DNA of 64,000 nucleotides from Bradyrhizobium diazoefficiens USDA 110 (lineage in GTDB: Bacteria; Pseudomonadota; Alphaproteobacteria; Rhizobiales; Xanthobacteraceae), in NCBI RefSeq assembly GCF_000011365.1, contig NC_004463.1, forward strand, positions 1 through 64,000, in the 5' to 3' direction. Under the pieces are notes generated by a model. The model saw only the letters and a list, made by a program, of their open reading frames with translations, ran no database searches and was not told the origin of the DNA. This document shows, piece by piece, positions 37,305-46,348 of this stretch; within the stretch, counting starts at the first letter, position 1; every line of letters starts with the position of its first letter. Position numbers and translations under genes: made by a program.

Positions 37305-39287
37305 TCACAATCCGAGATCGTCGCCGGGATCGAGGGAGGCTTGGCGCGCCACGCCCTGCATCATGTCGTTCATGCGCCTGATCCGCGGGACATCTTCATC
37401 GAGCTCATCCACGAGGTCCGAAGCGAACTCGTTCTCGAGTGGTTCCTTATTCTCCACCGTGTCTCGATCGAGTTCCGGCTGCTGCCTGCGGTCGGCGGCC
37501 TTTGGATCTTCGTCATCCGTCTGGTCGTCGTTCAACGTCTCCAATGCCCTTGGGCGCGGCGGCAATGGCCTTGAGCTCCAATCGTCCAACCGGCCGCCAT
37601 TGGATTTCGTCAGCATCGGCGGCGCCATGATGCGCTCCTGGAAACGTCTATCTTCGTAATAGCGCGCCTTCTTCGCCCGAATCGGATGGAGGCCCGACAT
37701 CATGACGATCTCGTCGGAGGGCGGGAGCTGCATCATCTCGCCGGGCGTGAGCAGCGGGCGGGCGGTCTCGGACCGCGACACCATGAGGTGGCCCAGCCAA
37801 GGCGCCAGCCGGCTGCCGGCATAGTTCTTCATCGCCTTCATCTCGGTCGCCGTGCCGAGCGCGTCGCTCACGCGCTTTGCGGTGCGCTCGTCGTTGGTCG
37901 CAAAGCTGACCCGGACGTGGCAGTTGTCAAGGATCGAGTTGTTGGGCCCGTAGGCCTTCTCGATCTGGTTCAGCGACTGAGCAATCAGGAAACTCTTGAT
38001 GCCGTATCCGGCCATGAAGGCCAGCGCAGACTCGAAGAAGTCGAGCCGGCCGAGCGCCGGGAATTCGTCGAGCATCAGGAGGAGCCGGCGCCGGCCGGCC
38101 TTGGCTTGCAGATCCTCGGTCAAGCGGCGGCCTATCTGGTTGAGGATCAGACGGATCAGCGGCTTGGTGCGATTGATGTCGGAGGGCGGCACGACAAGGT
38201 ACAGCGTGGTCGCTCGCTCTCCGCCAACGATATCGGTAATCCGCCAGTCGCAGCACCGCGTCACCTCCGCCACCACGGGATCTCGGTAAAGGCCCAGGAA
38301 CGACATGGCGGTGCTCAAGACACCGGAGCGTTCGTTGCCGGACTTGTTCAGCAACTCGCGGGCAGCGGACGCGACGACGGGATGAACACCGGCCTCGCCG
38401 AGATGCGCGGTTCGCATCATTGCGGCAAGCGTCGTCTCAATGGGCCGCTTGGGATCGGACAAGAAGGCTGCGACACCGGCGAGCGTCTTGTCTTCCTCGG
38501 CATAGAGGACGTGGAGGATCGCGCCGACCAGCAGGGCGTGACTGGTTTTCTCCCAATGGTTCCGCTTCTCGAGGCTGCCCTCCGGGTCGACCAGAATGTC
38601 GGCAATGTTCTGGACGTCGCGCACCTCCCACTCGCCGCGGCGCACCTCGAGCAACGGGTTATAGGCCGACGACTTCGCGTTGGTCGGATCGAACAGAAGG
38701 ACACGGCCGTGTCGGGCGCGAAAGCCGGCAGTGAGCTGCCAGTTCTCCCCCTTGAGGTCGTGGACGATAGCCGAGCCCGGCCACGTCAAGAGCGAAGGGA
38801 TGACGAGGCCGACGCCCTTGCCCGATCGCGTGGGTGCGAAGCACAGGACATGCTCCGGTCCATCATGGCGAAGATAGGTGCGCTCGAACCGGCCGAGCAC
38901 CACGCCGTCGGGTCCAAGCAATCCAGCCTGCTCGATCTCCTTTGCCTTCGCCCACCGCGCGGACCCATAAGTCTCGGCATTCTTCGCTTCGCGGGCGCGC
39001 CAGACCGACATACCGATCGCGACCGCCGCAGCGATGATGCCGCCGGATGCCGCGATGAAGGCGCCCTCGGTGAAGATTGAGGGCGCGTAAGCATCGTAGG
39101 CATACCACCACCAGAAGAAGGCAGGCGGAAGGTAGAACGGAAAATGGAGCAGCTCGAACCAGGGCTGCCCGAGCTGCGGCTGAAAGCCGAGGCGCCAAGC
39201 CGTCCATTCCGTCGCGGCCCAGATCGTGAGCAGGACGATGCCGAAGACCATGATGACCTGCCCCCAAAGAATCTTGGTCGCCGACAT
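37305..39287 (-). CDS. traG: Conjugal transfer coupling protein TraG (VirD4-type ATPase), 660 aa
   Basis: Two or three N-terminal membrane helices (MVFGIVLLTIWAATEW; LLHFPFYLPPAFFWWW) precede the Walker A CFAPTRSGKGVGLVIPSLL and the Walker B LLLMLDEFPALGR, plus a NDERTAKRVSDALG segment. It couples the relaxase-DNA complex to the type IV secretion channel at the inner membrane. ATG 39287 (MSATKILWG) is preferred to the longer frame, which overlaps the relaxase gene. It is downstream of the relaxase gene with 41 bp between them. Intact, although its secretion partners are deleted. Confidence 0.92.
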   Translation of the reverse strand: MSATKILWGQVIMVFGIVLLTIWAATEWTAWRLGFQPQLGQPWFELLHFPFYLPPAFFWWWYAYDAYAPSIFTEGAFIAASGGIIAAAVAIGMSVWRAREAKNAETYGSARWAKAKEIEQAGLLGPDGVVLGRFERTYLRHDGPEHVLCFAPTRSGKGVGLVIPSLLTWPGSAIVHDLKGENWQLTAGFRARHGRVLLFDPTNAKSSAYNPLLEVRRGEWEVRDVQNIADILVDPEGSLEKRNHWEKTSHALLVGAILHVLYAEEDKTLAGVAAFLSDPKRPIETTLAAMMRTAHLGEAGVHPVVASAARELLNKSGNERSGVLSTAMSFLGLYRDPVVAEVTRCCDWRITDIVGGERATTLYLVVPPSDINRTKPLIRLILNQIGRRLTEDLQAKAGRRRLLLMLDEFPALGRLDFFESALAFMAGYGIKSFLIAQSLNQIEKAYGPNNSILDNCHVRVSFATNDERTAKRVSDALGTATEMKAMKNYAGSRLAPWLGHLMVSRSETARPLLTPGEMMQLPPSDEIVMMSGLHPIRAKKARYYEDRRFQERIMAPPMLTKSNGGRLDDWSSRPLPPRPRALETLNDDQTDDEDPKAADRRQQPELDRDTVENKEPLENEFASDLVDELDEDVPRIRRMNDMMQGVARQASLDPGDDLGL

Positions 39288-39328
39288 GGCGGCCGCCCTC
39301 TCCTGACGTCGGTGATTGGAAGGATCAC

Positions 39329-41068
39329 TCACAAGCCGAGCCCCCGGTTGCGCCCAAAACCCCAATCGATGCCGCCATCCGCGCGCGCGACGCCAGAGAC
39401 ATGCCGGCCGAGCTGTTTATCGAGTGAGGGCGTCCAAGGCACGAGCTGGAAGCCGAGACCGTCGTCGATCATGGCGAAGCGGCCGGAGGCGAGCGCGAAG
39501 CGCTGCCGATAGGTGCCTGCCACATACTCGCCGCTAGCCGACGGGTTGAACGGCTGACCGGTCTCGGCGGCGAGCTGCTTGCCGAGATCCTCTAACTCCC
39601 GACGGCGCAGCGTGCCGATAAGGTTTTTCGCGAACACCAGTCCACGCGCCTGGCGTTCGGCGAGCCCCTGCCCGATGAGCTGCTCGGGCCGCCGTTCCAT
39701 AGCGTCGCGGACCTCGGCGCCGAAGCCGCCCTGGCCAAGCGCCACAGGGTCGCGCGCGACGGCCTGCCGATCGAGCCATGTCGCGCCGCTCGCGGTCACC
39801 TGCGCTTCGATCGAGAGATCGGAGCGGACGGCAAGCGCCACGCGACGCTGCCCTCTTGCGTCATCGAATTTGCGAAGCTCGACGATTGAGCCTGGCGCGC
39901 TGTCGCCGGCAGCGTCGAGGTCGGGCAGCCGGATGTGGTGGGTGCGGCCGTCGACCCCGTCGACCACGGCATAGGCGGTCGCCTTGAGCTCGTCGTCGAG
40001 ACCGCGATCAACGAGACGCCCGATGACGGGGACGTCAAGATTTTCGCCTGATAACACGTAACTCGCGCTCCCGCGCTCGATGCCGCGTTCGGTCAAGCTG
40101 CGGTGGATACGCTTGATGATGTCGCCGCGTTCGCCGAGCTCGCGCAAGGTCGTTTCGGCGGCCTCGTCCATGGACCATTGGCCGGGCCCGAGTTGATGAG
40201 CGAGGCCAAGACTTTCCAAGTGTCGCAGCCGGCCAACCTTCAACGCATGGAATTGATCGGGCTGCTGCTCGGGACGCGGCGCAAGGTCGATAACACCGTG
40301 CTGGTTTGCATCGCGAACAAGCTGGCGATCGAGCTGCGTCCAGCGCTCGGCTCCGATCTGGCTCTCGAGCGAGCGACGAATGTCGAGATCGGAGCGCAGT
40401 CCAAGTTCCTGGGTGACCAGGTCCTGGGCGCGGGCGCGCATCCCTTCCTTGATGTAGTCGCGGGAGATGACGAGGTCTTGGCCGTCCTCTGCGACGCCGC
40501 GCACGATGATGTGGACGTGGGGGTGCTGGGTGTTCCAGTGATCGACCCCCACCCAGTCGAGCTTGGTACCCAGATCCACTTCCATCTGGCCGACCAATTC
40601 GCGGGCGAAACCCTTGAGGTCGGCCATGTCAGGCGCGTCCTCGGGGGAGACGATGAAGCGGAAATGGTGGCGGTCATTCTGACAGCGCTCGGCGAAGGCC
40701 TTGGGATCGGCATCCTCGGTGCCCGGGCCGAACAGGTGGGCCTTCTCCCCGTCCCGGGTCACGCCTTCGCGCCGGAGATAGCCGAGATGCGTCGCGAGCG
40801 GCGCCGACCTCGCCCTGTGCCGGACGACCCGGGTCTTGATGGTCACCAGACGCGAGCGGCCGGTGAGCAGACGGTTTGCCCGCACGCTGGCGGCTCGGCC
40901 GCGGCCGAAGCGCGAATGACGGTGGCTGACGAGCTGGCCGGCTCGCGAAATGCCGCCGCCAGCGCGTTGAGCGGCGGCAAGCGCCTGGGCGATGAAGGGC
41001 TTGGCCCGCTGGCTCCTCGAGGAGCGGATGCGGCCGGGCCGTGGTTGAAAATCGCTGTCTTCAGCCAT
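39329..41068 (-). CDS. rlxS: Relaxase, DUF3363-type (RlxS-like), 579 aa
   Basis: The N-terminal nicking domain carries HPHVHIIVRG, the metal-binding three-His motif of relaxases, after LDWVGVDHWNTQ. The region RVVRHRARSAPLATHLGYLRREGVTRDG and the C-terminal DUF3363 portion follow the alphaproteobacterial ICE relaxase layout. It nicks oriT, stays linked to the DNA end and guides the strand to TraG. The start at 41068 (MAEDSDFQPRPGR) is used because the longer frame crosses the repeated sequences upstream. It is part of the transfer operon. Confidence 0.88.
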   Translation of the reverse strand: MAEDSDFQPRPGRIRSSRSQRAKPFIAQALAAAQRAGGGISRAGQLVSHRHSRFGRGRAASVRANRLLTGRSRLVTIKTRVVRHRARSAPLATHLGYLRREGVTRDGEKAHLFGPGTEDADPKAFAERCQNDRHHFRFIVSPEDAPDMADLKGFARELVGQMEVDLGTKLDWVGVDHWNTQHPHVHIIVRGVAEDGQDLVISRDYIKEGMRARAQDLVTQELGLRSDLDIRRSLESQIGAERWTQLDRQLVRDANQHGVIDLAPRPEQQPDQFHALKVGRLRHLESLGLAHQLGPGQWSMDEAAETTLRELGERGDIIKRIHRSLTERGIERGSASYVLSGENLDVPVIGRLVDRGLDDELKATAYAVVDGVDGRTHHIRLPDLDAAGDSAPGSIVELRKFDDARGQRRVALAVRSDLSIEAQVTASGATWLDRQAVARDPVALGQGGFGAEVRDAMERRPEQLIGQGLAERQARGLVFAKNLIGTLRRRELEDLGKQLAAETGQPFNPSASGEYVAGTYRQRFALASGRFAMIDDGLGFQLVPWTPSLDKQLGRHVSGVARADGGIDWGFGRNRGLGL

Positions 41069-41080
41069 GGCCAGCCTCGA

Positions 41081-41209
41081 CAATGTGCGGAATGCAGAAT
41101 CCCTGCAACGGGTTGATAGTCGAGCGCACATTGCGCGCCGAAGCCGCACATTGCGGACCCGAGGAAAAATAGCAGCACAAACAACCAACCGACCGAGCCG
41201 CACATTGCG
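41081..41209. repeat. Repeated CGCACATTGCG boxes upstream of the relaxase gene
   Basis: CGCACATTGCG occurs at 41125-41135, 41145-41155 and 41199-41209. An inverted partial copy, CAATGTGCG, occurs at 41081-41089. The first two are 20 bases apart (start to start), i.e. on the same face of the helix. They probably bind a transfer regulator or form part of oriT. Confidence 0.65.
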
Positions 41210-41296
41210 GCCTTTTATCTCGCCATCGTTCGGTCGGTACTCGCGGAAGCCCCCACTGTTTGCGAGTGTTTGCGATAGCGATCGTTACGCGAAGGG

Positions 41297-41321
41297 CCGA
41301 GACACCCGTAGGGTGGCTCGG
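41297..41321. other. Candidate oriT hairpin
   Basis: CCGAGACACCC (41297-41307) pairs with GGGTGGCTCGG (41311-41321) around GTA, with one mismatch. An inverted repeat of this size beside a relaxase gene is the normal landmark of oriT. The nick site itself is not identified. Confidence 0.4.
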
Positions 41322-41536
41322 TGAGGAGCGAAGCGACGAGTAGAGCGCGGGCCGAAGGCATCGCCCGTATGACTGTGTTGCAGCGTTTCGAATGCAAACC
41401 GAATGTTCGTCAAGGGGCGCCAGCGAACCTGGAAACTGACAGCTGATATCGCGAGCTGCCCGATGTGCAGCCGCCGCAACAAGGGTGCCTGCAGACGTAC
41501 CGCGATCCGCGCATTGACGTTGAAGATGCCGTGCAG

Positions 41537-42445
41537 TCATTGCGATCGCCCCATGGCCGAGAGCGCGACGAACAGGCCCTCCGACTGCGGCGCAATCGCC
41601 GAAATATCGTGCACCGTAGTGCCGACTGAGCCGCCGTGCGCGGGTTGATCGAGCGCCGCTCGCGCGCCAGGGGACGGCCCGTCAGCGTGGTCGAAGAACA
41701 GCGGCGCCCGCGTCCAGGATGAACGAGAAGAAGCCGCGAGGAGAAGAGGTCCTGGCGCTCCCTCCGCGTCGACAAAAGGGACGATGGCCGCGACATAGGC
41801 TGTCGTCTCCGCGGGCAGTGGACGGTGTCTATCCCGAAACTCCTCGTAGCGGCCGGGACCTGCATTATAGGCCGCGAGAAAGCCCGGCGAGCCGTAACGG
41901 TCGTGCAGTTCGCGAAGAAAGGCGGCGCCGGCGAGGATGTTGTCACGGGGATCGAAGGGATCGCGCCCGAGACCATAGCGCGCGCGCATGTCCGCCCAAG
42001 TCTTGGGCATGAGTTGCATCAGGCCGAGTGCGCCTTTGGGTGAGACGGCACGCCGATCGCCATTGCTCTCGACCCGCATGACGGCTCGTATCCATGCAGC
42101 CGGAATGCCAAAGCGCTGCGCGGCCTCTGCCACATGAGATGCGTAGTGATCGCTCGCCGGTTGACTTCGTGCCGGTGCTCTCTGCCCGGACACTGCTGCC
42201 GTTGGCCCGCCAATCACCAGCAGGCCGGTAAGGAGGAGAACGGCAAGGCTCGCCCTGTCTCCGCCATCATGGCGAGGCGTCTTGCTGCCTACCGGCGGTG
42301 CGCACGGACCACCGGTTTGACCGCCGCTGTGCGTGGCGGCCGCCCGACGGTTGCGTGGACCCGAGTTATGAGAGGGCTTTTCCCCGAACAAGGGGGTGGA
42401 CCGTTGATGCGCCTGGTTGGCGGCACGCGCGACAGGATCCTGCAT
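41537..42445 (-). CDS. Lytic transglycosylase (SLT domain), 302 aa
   Basis: A membrane or signal segment (LAVLLLTGLLVIGGPTAAVSG, about residues 67-87) is followed by the SLT domain. AAQRFGIPAAWIRAVMRVESNG contains the catalytic Glu, ALGLMQLMPKTW and AYNAGPGRY follow. It opens the peptidoglycan for the conjugation machine, like VirB1. The start four bases after the DUF736 stop indicates one operon. Full domain present. Confidence 0.85.
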   Translation of the reverse strand: MQDPVARAANQAHQRSTPLFGEKPSHNSGPRNRRAAATHSGGQTGGPCAPPVGSKTPRHDGGDRASLAVLLLTGLLVIGGPTAAVSGQRAPARSQPASDHYASHVAEAAQRFGIPAAWIRAVMRVESNGDRRAVSPKGALGLMQLMPKTWADMRARYGLGRDPFDPRDNILAGAAFLRELHDRYGSPGFLAAYNAGPGRYEEFRDRHRPLPAETTAYVAAIVPFVDAEGAPGPLLLAASSRSSWTRAPLFFDHADGPSPGARAALDQPAHGGSVGTTVHDISAIAPQSEGLFVALSAMGRSQ

Positions 42446-42449
42446 GCAA

Positions 42450-42785
42450 TCAGTCCCGCTCGGCGCGTTGGGGCTGACGATTCCAGTTCAGCGTCCAGGC
42501 CGCTTTGTCGTTGCCCGACTGGAAGAGATTTGCGCGGATCGGCCGCGGCAGCGCCGGGTCGTCGATGACGAGCGAAACGTAATCGCCGGCCTTCTCGCCG
42601 GTCCGCTTCCAACCTGCGCCGATCTCCGGGCCATCGGCATCGCCGAGGCGGATACGGTAGTCCGGCGCGTTCTCGGCATCCGAGGATTCGGCCGGGACGA
42701 GGGTGAGAATCCGCTCGAAGAACAGCGTTTCAACGCGACCGGTGAAGCCGGACTTATCGCGCGTGAACTGGCCGATTTGTGCCAT
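42450..42785 (-). CDS. DUF736-family protein, 111 aa
   Basis: MAQIGQFTRDKSGFTGRVETL, then ENAPDYRIRLGDADGPEIGAGWKR and SLVIDDPALPRPI, follow the DUF736 family, which is widespread in alphaproteobacterial plasmids and ICEs. A second member is at 48674-49000. Function unknown, and an association with DNA transfer or maintenance is likely from context. GAGC precedes the start. Operon member. Confidence 0.88.
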   Translation of the reverse strand: MAQIGQFTRDKSGFTGRVETLFFERILTLVPAESSDAENAPDYRIRLGDADGPEIGAGWKRTGEKAGDYVSLVIDDPALPRPIRANLFQSGNDKAAWTLNWNRQPQRAERD

Positions 42786-42819
42786 GGGAAAGCTCCTGGG
42801 TTGCTGGGTTGGAAACGGG

Positions 42820-43365
42820 TCAATGAGTGGCGGCGCGCCAGACGAAACGGCCGTCGGCGGCTTCGTCCGTCCAAAGCGGGACTGCGCGCGCGACGATCGA
42901 GCTGACGGGGAGCGCGCCGAAATAGCGGCCGTCCAGGCTGTCTGGGACGGTCGGGTTCATGAGAAAGACCTCGCCCGGTTCGAGGGTATGGCAACCGCTC
43001 CAACGCGGCAGCGGACGGCCGCGATGATCGTGCTCGTGTGCGGCGCCGACATCGACAGCATCGACCGTGATGGCATCGCCCGACCGGCACACGGTTTGCC
43101 CGGGCAGCGCCATCACACGCTTCAGCAGCGGCAGACCTTTTGGAAGAAAGCCGCCATCGGCAAGGAAGCTGGCGATCGGTTCCGGCAGCCGTACCGCGAC
43201 CAGTTCCAAGTCGCGCAGCTCTCCGAGCGGATGCAGCGCGTAGAGCCCTATTGGCGTGCTCGCGGTAGCGTTCCAAATCAGCCGCGGCGCAGGATGAACG
43301 AGGGCCAGGGCGCCGGCGACCAGCGCCGCAAGGTAGGTCAACATGAGATAGCCGAAGCGGGTCAT
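42820..43365 (-). CDS. traF: Conjugative transfer signal peptidase TraF (S26 family), 181 aa
   Basis: One N-terminal membrane helix (LMLTYLAALVAGALALVHP) is followed by the catalytic Ser in NATASTPIGLYAL and the catalytic Lys in LLKRVMALPGQTV, as in TraF/LepB-type peptidases. It matures pilin or related proteins for conjugation. It overlaps the upstream DUF2840 gene by ATGA (43362-43365). Confidence 0.88.
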   Translation of the reverse strand: MTRFGYLMLTYLAALVAGALALVHPAPRLIWNATASTPIGLYALHPLGELRDLELVAVRLPEPIASFLADGGFLPKGLPLLKRVMALPGQTVCRSGDAITVDAVDVGAAHEHDHRGRPLPRWSGCHTLEPGEVFLMNPTVPDSLDGRYFGALPVSSIVARAVPLWTDEAADGRFVWRAATH

Positions 43366-43880
43366 GGCGTGACGCTCCGGCGCTTGAGCCAGGCGATATG
43401 CTGCTCGCGCGTGTAGGCGCGCGGCACATGGTCGGCGGCGAGACGGTTGTGGAGATGCCGCCAGTATTCGGGTGCGGCGTCAGCCGGATCGATGGAGAGC
43501 GCCTCGATGGCGTCGATGGCCTGCAACACGCGCTCGACCTTCGGCCAGCTATCAACGCGCAGCAGGATTTCGCCACCGGGGCGGACGAAGGGCAGCGTCT
43601 GATAGCGCTGCCCGGCTTCCACGGCACGCACGATGTCCATGCGCGACACCACGGTGCCATAGTCGTTCGATGCCCAGCGGACGAAGCCGAAGATGCTGCC
43701 CGGCTCAAAGCTCGAGATGCTGCGGCGACGGTCGAGAATCTTCTCCTCCGCGCGGCGGCCGAAGCGCAGCCAGTGCTCGATCCGCTTCTCGATCCAGGTC
43801 AGCTCGACATGGGTGAGCGCGACATCCCGTCGATGCGAGGGCGGCACTGCACGCGGCGGCAAGGCTTCATTGTCGTTCAT
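43362..43880 (-). CDS. DUF2840-family protein, 172 aa
   Basis: THVELTWIEKRIEHWLRFG continues with SFEPGSIFGFVRWASNDYGT and VDSWPKVERVLQAIDAIEALSIDPADAAPEYW, features of DUF2840. These proteins lie between the parA/RHH genes and traF in rhizobial ICEs. Function unknown. It overlaps the preceding RHH gene by 14 bases. Confidence 0.85.
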   Translation of the reverse strand: MNDNEALPPRAVPPSHRRDVALTHVELTWIEKRIEHWLRFGRRAEEKILDRRRSISSFEPGSIFGFVRWASNDYGTVVSRMDIVRAVEAGQRYQTLPFVRPGGEILLRVDSWPKVERVLQAIDAIEALSIDPADAAPEYWRHLHNRLAADHVPRAYTREQHIAWLKRRSVTP

Positions 43881-44133
43881 GACGGTTCTCCGGGGCGTCA
43901 GCGGGGAACTCTCGCGCCAGCAATTCGCGCAGCATGTCGGCGACGGTCACGCCGCGCTGGAACGCGGCGACCTTGATGCGGCCGCGCAGCGTGGGCGTGA
44001 CGTCAATCGTCAGGCGCGCGGTGAATGCGGCAGCATCATTCACGCTGCGTGGCGGCGTATCACTGGCTTTGATCCAGCTCTCGGCATCGCCCGGACGCGA
44101 GGCGAAGCCGCGTTTGATAGAGCGGTCGCTCAT
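43867..44133 (-). CDS. Ribbon-helix-helix-type partner of ParA, 88 aa
   Basis: FTARLTIDVTPTLRGRIKVAAFQRGVTVADMLRELL is a ribbon-helix-helix fold with the beta strand and two helices used for DNA binding. It overlaps parA by ATGA, so it is likely the DNA-binding partner of that ATPase (ParG-like). Confidence 0.75.
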   Translation of the reverse strand: MSDRSIKRGFASRPGDAESWIKASDTPPRSVNDAAAFTARLTIDVTPTLRGRIKVAAFQRGVTVADMLRELLAREFPADAPENRHERQ

Positions 44134-44768
44134 GGCGCGAACCTCGCAACTTCTGCCGCGAGCGCGGCGATCTCGCGGGCGGCGGCGCTCTGCTCGACGA
44201 ACTCGAAGACGAGCCGTCCGGACTGAGCGGCGTCGGCGAAGACAACGCGTTGGCCGATGGTGCTGGCGAGCACCGGCGGATCGTGGTCGGCGAGAGTTTC
44301 GGCAGTCTCGCGGGCGATGATCGTGCGCGCGCCGCAGCGGTTGAGCACAAAGCGAGCAGGAAGCTGCGGACGATAGATGCGAGCCTCTCGCAGCAGAGCG
44401 AGCATCTCGGCCGAGGCCCAGCCGTCGAATGGCGACGGCTGCACGGGGATCAACACGAGATCCGCCGCCAGCAGCGCCGAACGCATCAGTCCCGCGACGC
44501 GCGGCGGTCCGTCAATGACGACATGATCGGCGGTGCGTGCGATTTCCGGCGCCTCGCGGTGGAGCGTATCGCGCGCGAGGCCAACGACGCCGAATAGCCG
44601 TGCGACATTCTCCCGCGCACGCTGCTGCGACCAGTCCAATGCGGAGCCCTGGGGGTCAGCGTCGATCAGCGTCACGCGCTTTCCGCGCAGCGCCCATACG
44701 CCGGCGAGGTGCAGGGCGAGCGTGGTCTTGCCGACACCGCCTTTCTGGTTGAGCACGGCGACGATCAT
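44130..44768 (-). CDS. parA: ParA-family ATPase, 212 aa
   Basis: The deviant Walker A KGGVGKTT lies in MIVAVLNQKGGVGKTTLALH. DADPQGSALDW is the A' motif, and VVIDGPPR is the Walker B region. It segregates or positions the excised element. It is translationally coupled to repA (ATGA at 44765-44768) and to the RHH gene. Confidence 0.9.
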   Translation of the reverse strand: MIVAVLNQKGGVGKTTLALHLAGVWALRGKRVTLIDADPQGSALDWSQQRARENVARLFGVVGLARDTLHREAPEIARTADHVVIDGPPRVAGLMRSALLAADLVLIPVQPSPFDGWASAEMLALLREARIYRPQLPARFVLNRCGARTIIARETAETLADHDPPVLASTIGQRVVFADAAQSGRLVFEFVEQSAAAREIAALAAEVARFAP

Positions 44769-45880
44769 CGCATGCCTCCCGTCTTGCGACCTGAAAGCGG
44801 CAGAGATGGTTGGCTTGGGTGCTCGGTTGGCGGCTGAGCGCGGATGTCGGTGTTATCCGCAAGACGCGCGGCCCCACTACAACAGTTAGATTCTAAGTTA
44901 GACTCTAAGTTAGGGCAGGCGATCGTGTTTCCTGGCCAAAGCGTTAGCTGTGGTTTGCACTCCCGGAATCCCGATACCGGCACGCCCGGAGTCCCGATAG
45001 TGTGAACGCCCGAAGTCCCGAGCTGATTCACAGCGCCGTCCACAGGAGCTGTGAATGACTTCGATGGCAGGATGCGCAATAGCTCTCGGCGTTCCCTGCG
45101 TTCGATGCTCAGGCAGTAGCCTGGCAGCGGTTGACGTGCCGCGATCCGGCGGAGATCAAAGGCGAAGTCTGCAGGCTTGGCGAGGCTGCCGGATTTCTCA
45201 TGGAGGTGTGCGACCTCGAACAGCCAACCTCTCGGCTGGCGGCCAGCATGCTTGCGCGCGACGCGGTAGAGCCAGCGCTCGATCCCACCAGTCAGGCTGA
45301 AATAGGCCGGATCGATCGTGAGAACGAGTGAGCGATCGATGACGCCGCGATAGAGCCAGTCGGGAAGGACGAATTCCATTCCCTGCACCCGACCGTCGCG
45401 CGTCGCGCATTCCTCCCATTCGTTGATCCATGAGAACTGGTGGCGCCGCCAATGCTCCCCCTGCCGGATGCTGGTGCGGATGACGGTCGCCTGCAGGCGG
45501 GCCAATGCCCCCTTCAAGAGCTTGTAGTCGCGGGCGCCGGTCTGCCGGCCGACTGCGGTCAGAAGCTGGTAGGGTGTGAAGCGCAGGAAGCGCGAGGTCT
45601 TCAGACCGAGGTTCTCGGCCTCGACAATCTGGCTCGCCGCCCAAATCAGCACGTCGGCATCCCAAATGGTCGCCATACCGTGCTCAGGAACTGCATAGAC
45701 TTCGACACACACGTCGCCGGTCTGGTAGAGGATCGGTCTTGTTCGCTTGGCCTTGGCGAGCGAAAAGAACGGGCGCTCCATCAGGTCGCGTTGATCACGC
45801 GGGCTGGCATCACCGGTGGCGACAACGAACGGGTCGAGCTTGCTTCGCTCGCTGGGTGTGATGAGGCGACGCGACGACAT
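44765..45880 (-). CDS. Replication initiator protein A (RPA/RepA-like), 371 aa
   Basis: The N-terminal half (RDLMERPFFSLAKAKRTRPILYQTGDVCVEV, then GMATIWDADVLIWAASQIVEA) is the winged-helix replication-initiator fold found on alphaproteobacterial plasmids and ICEs. The C-terminal third is a variable Pro/Ser-rich tail. ATG 45880 is the family start, and the longer frame to 46192 overlaps the HTH gene. It may allow brief autonomous replication of the excised ICE. Confidence 0.85.
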   Translation of the reverse strand: MSSRRLITPSERSKLDPFVVATGDASPRDQRDLMERPFFSLAKAKRTRPILYQTGDVCVEVYAVPEHGMATIWDADVLIWAASQIVEAENLGLKTSRFLRFTPYQLLTAVGRQTGARDYKLLKGALARLQATVIRTSIRQGEHWRRHQFSWINEWEECATRDGRVQGMEFVLPDWLYRGVIDRSLVLTIDPAYFSLTGGIERWLYRVARKHAGRQPRGWLFEVAHLHEKSGSLAKPADFAFDLRRIAARQPLPGYCLSIERRERRELLRILPSKSFTAPVDGAVNQLGTSGVHTIGTPGVPVSGFRECKPQLTLWPGNTIACPNLESNLESNCCSGAARLADNTDIRAQPPTEHPSQPSLPLSGRKTGGMR

Positions 45881-45893
45881 GACGAGCGTTGCC

Positions 45894-46145
45894 TTAGCGA
45901 TGCGCGTTGCCGGCGGCGCGCGCTTCGAGGTAGCGCGGATCCGACGTTGAGCTGCAGGCGGCCTGATCGGCCCAGGCTTCGAGATCGCCGATGGCGTAGA
46001 CAACGCGGCCGCCGAGCTTGCGAAAAGTCGGGCCATTGCCATGGCAGCGATATTTTTCAAGCGTGCGCGGCGAGATGCCGAGGAGGCGCGCGGCCTCGGG
46101 GGTGCGCACGTAACGGGTGGCGAGTTGCGCAGGCCTGTCGAGCAT
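45894..46145 (-). CDS. rdfS: AlpA/RdfS-like helix-turn-helix excisionase, 83 aa
   Basis: YVRTPEAARLLGISPRTLEKYRCHGNGPTFRKLGGRVVYAIGDLEAW is a MerR-like winged HTH used by recombination directionality factors. The position ahead of the repA-parA-traF-relaxase genes matches rdfS of ICEMlSym(R7A), whose product drives excision and transfer. ATG 46145 is chosen; the upstream extension is unlikely. It is the expected target of the FseA-like activator encoded just upstream. Confidence 0.75.
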   Translation of the reverse strand: MLDRPAQLATRYVRTPEAARLLGISPRTLEKYRCHGNGPTFRKLGGRVVYAIGDLEAWADQAACSSTSDPRYLEARAAGNAHR

Positions 46146-46348
46146 GGGAGATCTCCGTCTTGCCTCGAAGTGCCGCGGCCAAGTCGCGGCATGTCCGGGC
46201 CAGAGTGGCGGAGAGTTCAGGCGTTGGGGGTGGACGAAAATTGACGTACGTTTGTGTCCCCCCATCGTCGCAACCAGGCGAAGCCAGGCGTACTACCGGG
46301 GCGCAACTAACTCATCAGGTCGATGGCTTGAAGGAATCGGGGAGCCGA

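Noticed and set aside
37686..39080. 464-residue plus-strand open frame
   Set aside because: It is antisense to traG. The translation is rich in Arg, Gly and His with no domain, and traG has clear motifs.
40103..41116. 337-residue plus-strand open frame
   Set aside because: Antisense to the relaxase gene and crosses the CAATGTGCG repeat, no domain.
41081..41209. Reading the CGCACATTGCG repeats as replication iterons
   Set aside because: There are only three direct copies with uneven spacing, and they are far from the repA-like gene. Transfer control is more likely.
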